Part shown: positions 35,350-36,752 of the stretch, one piece after another
How positions within the stretch are numbered: the stretch's first letter is position 1
Layout: each line of letters begins with the position of its first letter
Assembly: GCA_019232985.1 (NCBI GenBank)
Contig: JAFAMW010000069.1
Coordinates: 1 to 36,752 of the forward strand
DNA: 36,752 nucleotides
Reading direction: 5' to 3'
Source of the DNA: Roseateles sp.
GTDB taxonomy: Bacteria > Pseudomonadota > Gammaproteobacteria > Burkholderiales > Burkholderiaceae
Notes under the pieces: model-generated
Seen by the model: only the letters and a program-made list of their open reading frames with translations
What the model was told of the DNA's origin: nothing
Database searches by the model: none
Made by a program: the position numbers and the translations under genes

Positions 35350-35439
35350 GATTCCCACGCCAATTAGCTGAATTCAGTGAAAACCACTATCGATCGACAT
35401 AAAAAAAGCTTTCGATGCGGGTTGGTAGGCCAAAACAAA

Positions 35440-35453
35440 CTTTCGTTTAATTG
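35440..35453 (+). promoter_or_regulatory. Possible third AgaR-like site (CTTTCGTTTAATTG)
   Basis: This central copy shares CTTTCGTTT with the agaS operator but diverges after that. Lying between the two promoters, it could help DNA looping. A 10-bp palindrome, CTGAATTCAG, lies nearby at 35368-35377. Apart from the promoters and these sites, 35264-35608 holds no gene. Confidence 0.3.
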
Positions 35454-35536
35454 CGAATTAGCGACACAAGCCGCGGACAAGTCGCGCGCCGCCGGCCATA
35501 TCGGGCGTGTTTCGGCGTCAAAATGAATCAAGCATC

Positions 35537-35555
35537 TTTCGTTTTCTTTCTTTTT
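35537..35555 (+). promoter_or_regulatory. AgaR-like operator at the agaS promoter
   Basis: TTTCGTTTTCTTTCTTTTT lies immediately upstream of the agaS -35. Against the E. coli AgaR consensus as I recall it (TTTCRTTTTYRTTTYTTKK) it differs at two of 19 positions. A DeoR-type repressor responding to an amino-sugar phosphate is expected; its gene is not in the window. Confidence 0.55.
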
Positions 35556-35556
35556 A

Positions 35557-35585
35557 TTGACACTGCGAAAGCCACCGGCTATGGT
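35557..35585 (+). promoter_or_regulatory. Sigma70-type promoter of agaS
   Basis: TTGACA at 35557-35562, a 17-base spacer and TATGGT at 35580-35585. The start is expected near 35592, giving a leader of about 17 bases before the ATG at 35609, without a Shine-Dalgarno sequence. Confidence 0.8.
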
Positions 35586-35608
35586 TGCCGCAAACTCTCC
35601 GACCCCCG

Positions 35609-36752
35609 ATGAACAGCATTCTTGACCGCGACAGCGCGGCCTGGCGAGAGCTCGGCGGACTCGATACCGCCGAGGAGATCGCCCACCAACCGATGCTCTG
35701 GCAGGTGCTCGCCGCGAACCTCGCAGCCGAGCAGGCGCGCGTCGCCGCGTTTCTCGGCGACTGGCTCGCACAGCCCGGCCACCGCGTGATCCTGACCGGC
35801 GCCGGCAGCTCGGCCTTTGTCGGCCAGCTCGCGGCCGACGCGCTCGGCCCCCGTGTCGCGGCCGAGGTCCGCGCGATCGCGACGACGAGCCTGCTGACCC
35901 ACCCCGGGCAATACCTCGAGGCGCGGCGCCCGACCCTGCTCGTGTCCTTCGCGCGCAGCGGCAACAGTCCCGAGAGCGTCGGCGCGGTCGAGCTGCTGCG
36001 CCGCACGCTGCCCGGCGCGCGCTTTCTCAACATCACGTGCAACGCCGACGGCGCGCTCGCGCACACGGCCGACGGCCACGTCGACAGCCTCAACGTGCTG
36101 ATGCCGGCCGGCAGCTGCGACCGCGGCTTCGCGATGACGAGCAGCTTCAGCTGCATGCTGCTCGCCGCGCTCGCGCTGCTCGGCGACGCGGCCGAGCGGG
36201 CCGCCGCGCGGCCCCGCATCGACGCCCTCGCCGGCCTCGCCCGGACCGCGCTGCAGGACTGGAGCGCACCGCTCGCCGCGCTCGCGGCGCTGCCGCTCGC
36301 GCGCGTCGTCTACCTCGCGAGCGGCCCGCTCGAGGCGCTCGCGCGCGAAGCCGCGCTCAAGGTGCTCGAGCTCAGCAGCGGCCGCGCGCTCGCGATCGCC
36401 GACACCGCGCTGGGCTTCCGCCACGGCCCGAAATCGGTGCTCGACCGCAGCAGCCTCGTGCTGCTGCTGCGCAGCGCGCAGCCGCTCGCGCAGCGCTACG
36501 AGCAGGATCTGCTCGACGAGCTGCGGCGCGACGGCGTCGCCGCGCGCTGCCTGAGCGTCGGGCCGCGCGCGAGCGGCGCCGAGCTCGCGGCCGAACTGCC
36601 GTCGGACGCGGACCTGCTGCCCGACTCCTGGCTCGCGCCGCTGTGGTTGATCGCGGCCCAGCTGTTCGCGCTGCACAAGTCGGCCGCGCTGGGCCTGACG
36701 CCCGACAGCCCGTTTCCCGACGGCACGGTCAACCGCGTCGTCCAGGGCGTGA
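35609..36752 (+). CDS. agaS: AgaS, galactosamine-6-phosphate deaminase/isomerase (SIS domains), runs off the right end
   Basis: The frame covers 381 residues and is still open at the last base; E. coli AgaS is about 384 residues, so only a few are missing. It has two SIS (sugar isomerase) domains: VILTGAGSSAFVGQLAAD, LVSFARSGNSPESVGAVELL, YLASGPLEALAREAALKVLE and FRHGPKSVLD. The C-terminal SPFPDGTVNRVVQGV is an AgaS hallmark. It converts galactosamine-6-phosphate to tagatose-6-phosphate and ammonia in the cytoplasm during N-acetylgalactosamine breakdown. Genes to its right probably continue the pathway (deacetylase, kinase, permease), which the window does not show. Confidence 0.93.
   Translation, partial: MNSILDRDSAAWRELGGLDTAEEIAHQPMLWQVLAANLAAEQARVAAFLGDWLAQPGHRVILTGAGSSAFVGQLAADALGPRVAAEVRAIATTSLLTHPGQYLEARRPTLLVSFARSGNSPESVGAVELLRRTLPGARFLNITCNADGALAHTADGHVDSLNVLMPAGSCDRGFAMTSSFSCMLLAALALLGDAAERAAARPRIDALAGLARTALQDWSAPLAALAALPLARVVYLASGPLEALAREAALKVLELSSGRALAIADTALGFRHGPKSVLDRSSLVLLLRSAQPLAQRYEQDLLDELRRDGVAARCLSVGPRASGAELAAELPSDADLLPDSWLAPLWLIAAQLFALHKSAALGLTPDSPFPDGTVNRVVQGV

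Noticed and set aside
35264..35608. AT-rich stretch as a sign of foreign DNA
   Set aside because: The low GC is confined to the divergent promoter region and the flanking genes have the same GC and codon use as the rest, so regulation explains it.

Overview
The window reads as chromosome of a very GC-rich (about 70% by eye) Gram-negative proteobacterium, most likely a betaproteobacterium of the order Burkholderiales. The grounds are a cobalamin-riboswitch-led btuB/bluB-cobT/cobS/cobC/btuF cluster, an ssuEADCB sulfonate cluster, a leaderless BtuF-like protein and two intergenic repeats of a style common in Burkholderiales. The TonB-receptor-rich glycan locus at the right end also resembles Xanthomonadales, so the assignment is an inference.

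Layout, left to right. (1) 1-369 has no gene but holds a long inverted repeat. (2) 370-3502, minus strand: an operon of a CPA2-type cation/proton antiporter, a YbdK-type glutamate-cysteine ligase and a PuuD-type gamma-glutamyl hydrolase. (3) 3756-5456, plus: a large DUF5666 lipoprotein. (4) 5554-12368, plus: an exported TPR-CHAT (caspase-like) protein, an exported FecR-domain protein and a membrane CHASE2-PAS-GGDEF-EAL protein whose GGDEF motif is degenerate. This looks like an envelope sensing module feeding c-di-GMP turnover. (5) 12449-13498: an isochorismatase-family hydrolase and a 56-residue membrane or exported peptide. (6) 13541-19808: a B12 riboswitch followed by btuB, an in-frame bluB-cobT fusion, cobS, cobC and a BtuF-like binding protein, a salvage and nucleotide-loop assembly set with overlapping genes. 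(7) 20028-20483: a small exported helical protein with a strong terminator. (8) 20625-25323: ssuE, then a terminator-like hairpin, then ssuA-ssuD-ssuC-ssuB, for alkanesulfonate uptake and desulfonation. (9) 25601-35263, minus: a four-gene locus (GH36-like glycosidase, Oar-like TonB receptor, DUF5077/DUF3472 protein, second TonB receptor), divergent from agaS at 35609, which runs off the right end.

The last locus is best read as uptake and breakdown of N-acetylgalactosamine-containing glycans. The AT-rich divergent promoter between the glycosidase and agaS carries two good sigma70-type promoters. Both have matching T-rich DeoR/AgaR-like sequences over or next to their -35 elements, so the two arms are probably controlled by one repressor. 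The most unusual candidates for follow-up are the CHAT/FecR/CHASE2-EAL module with its hairpin-masked start, the BluB-CobT fusion, and the DUF3472 protein between two TonB receptors under AgaR-like control.
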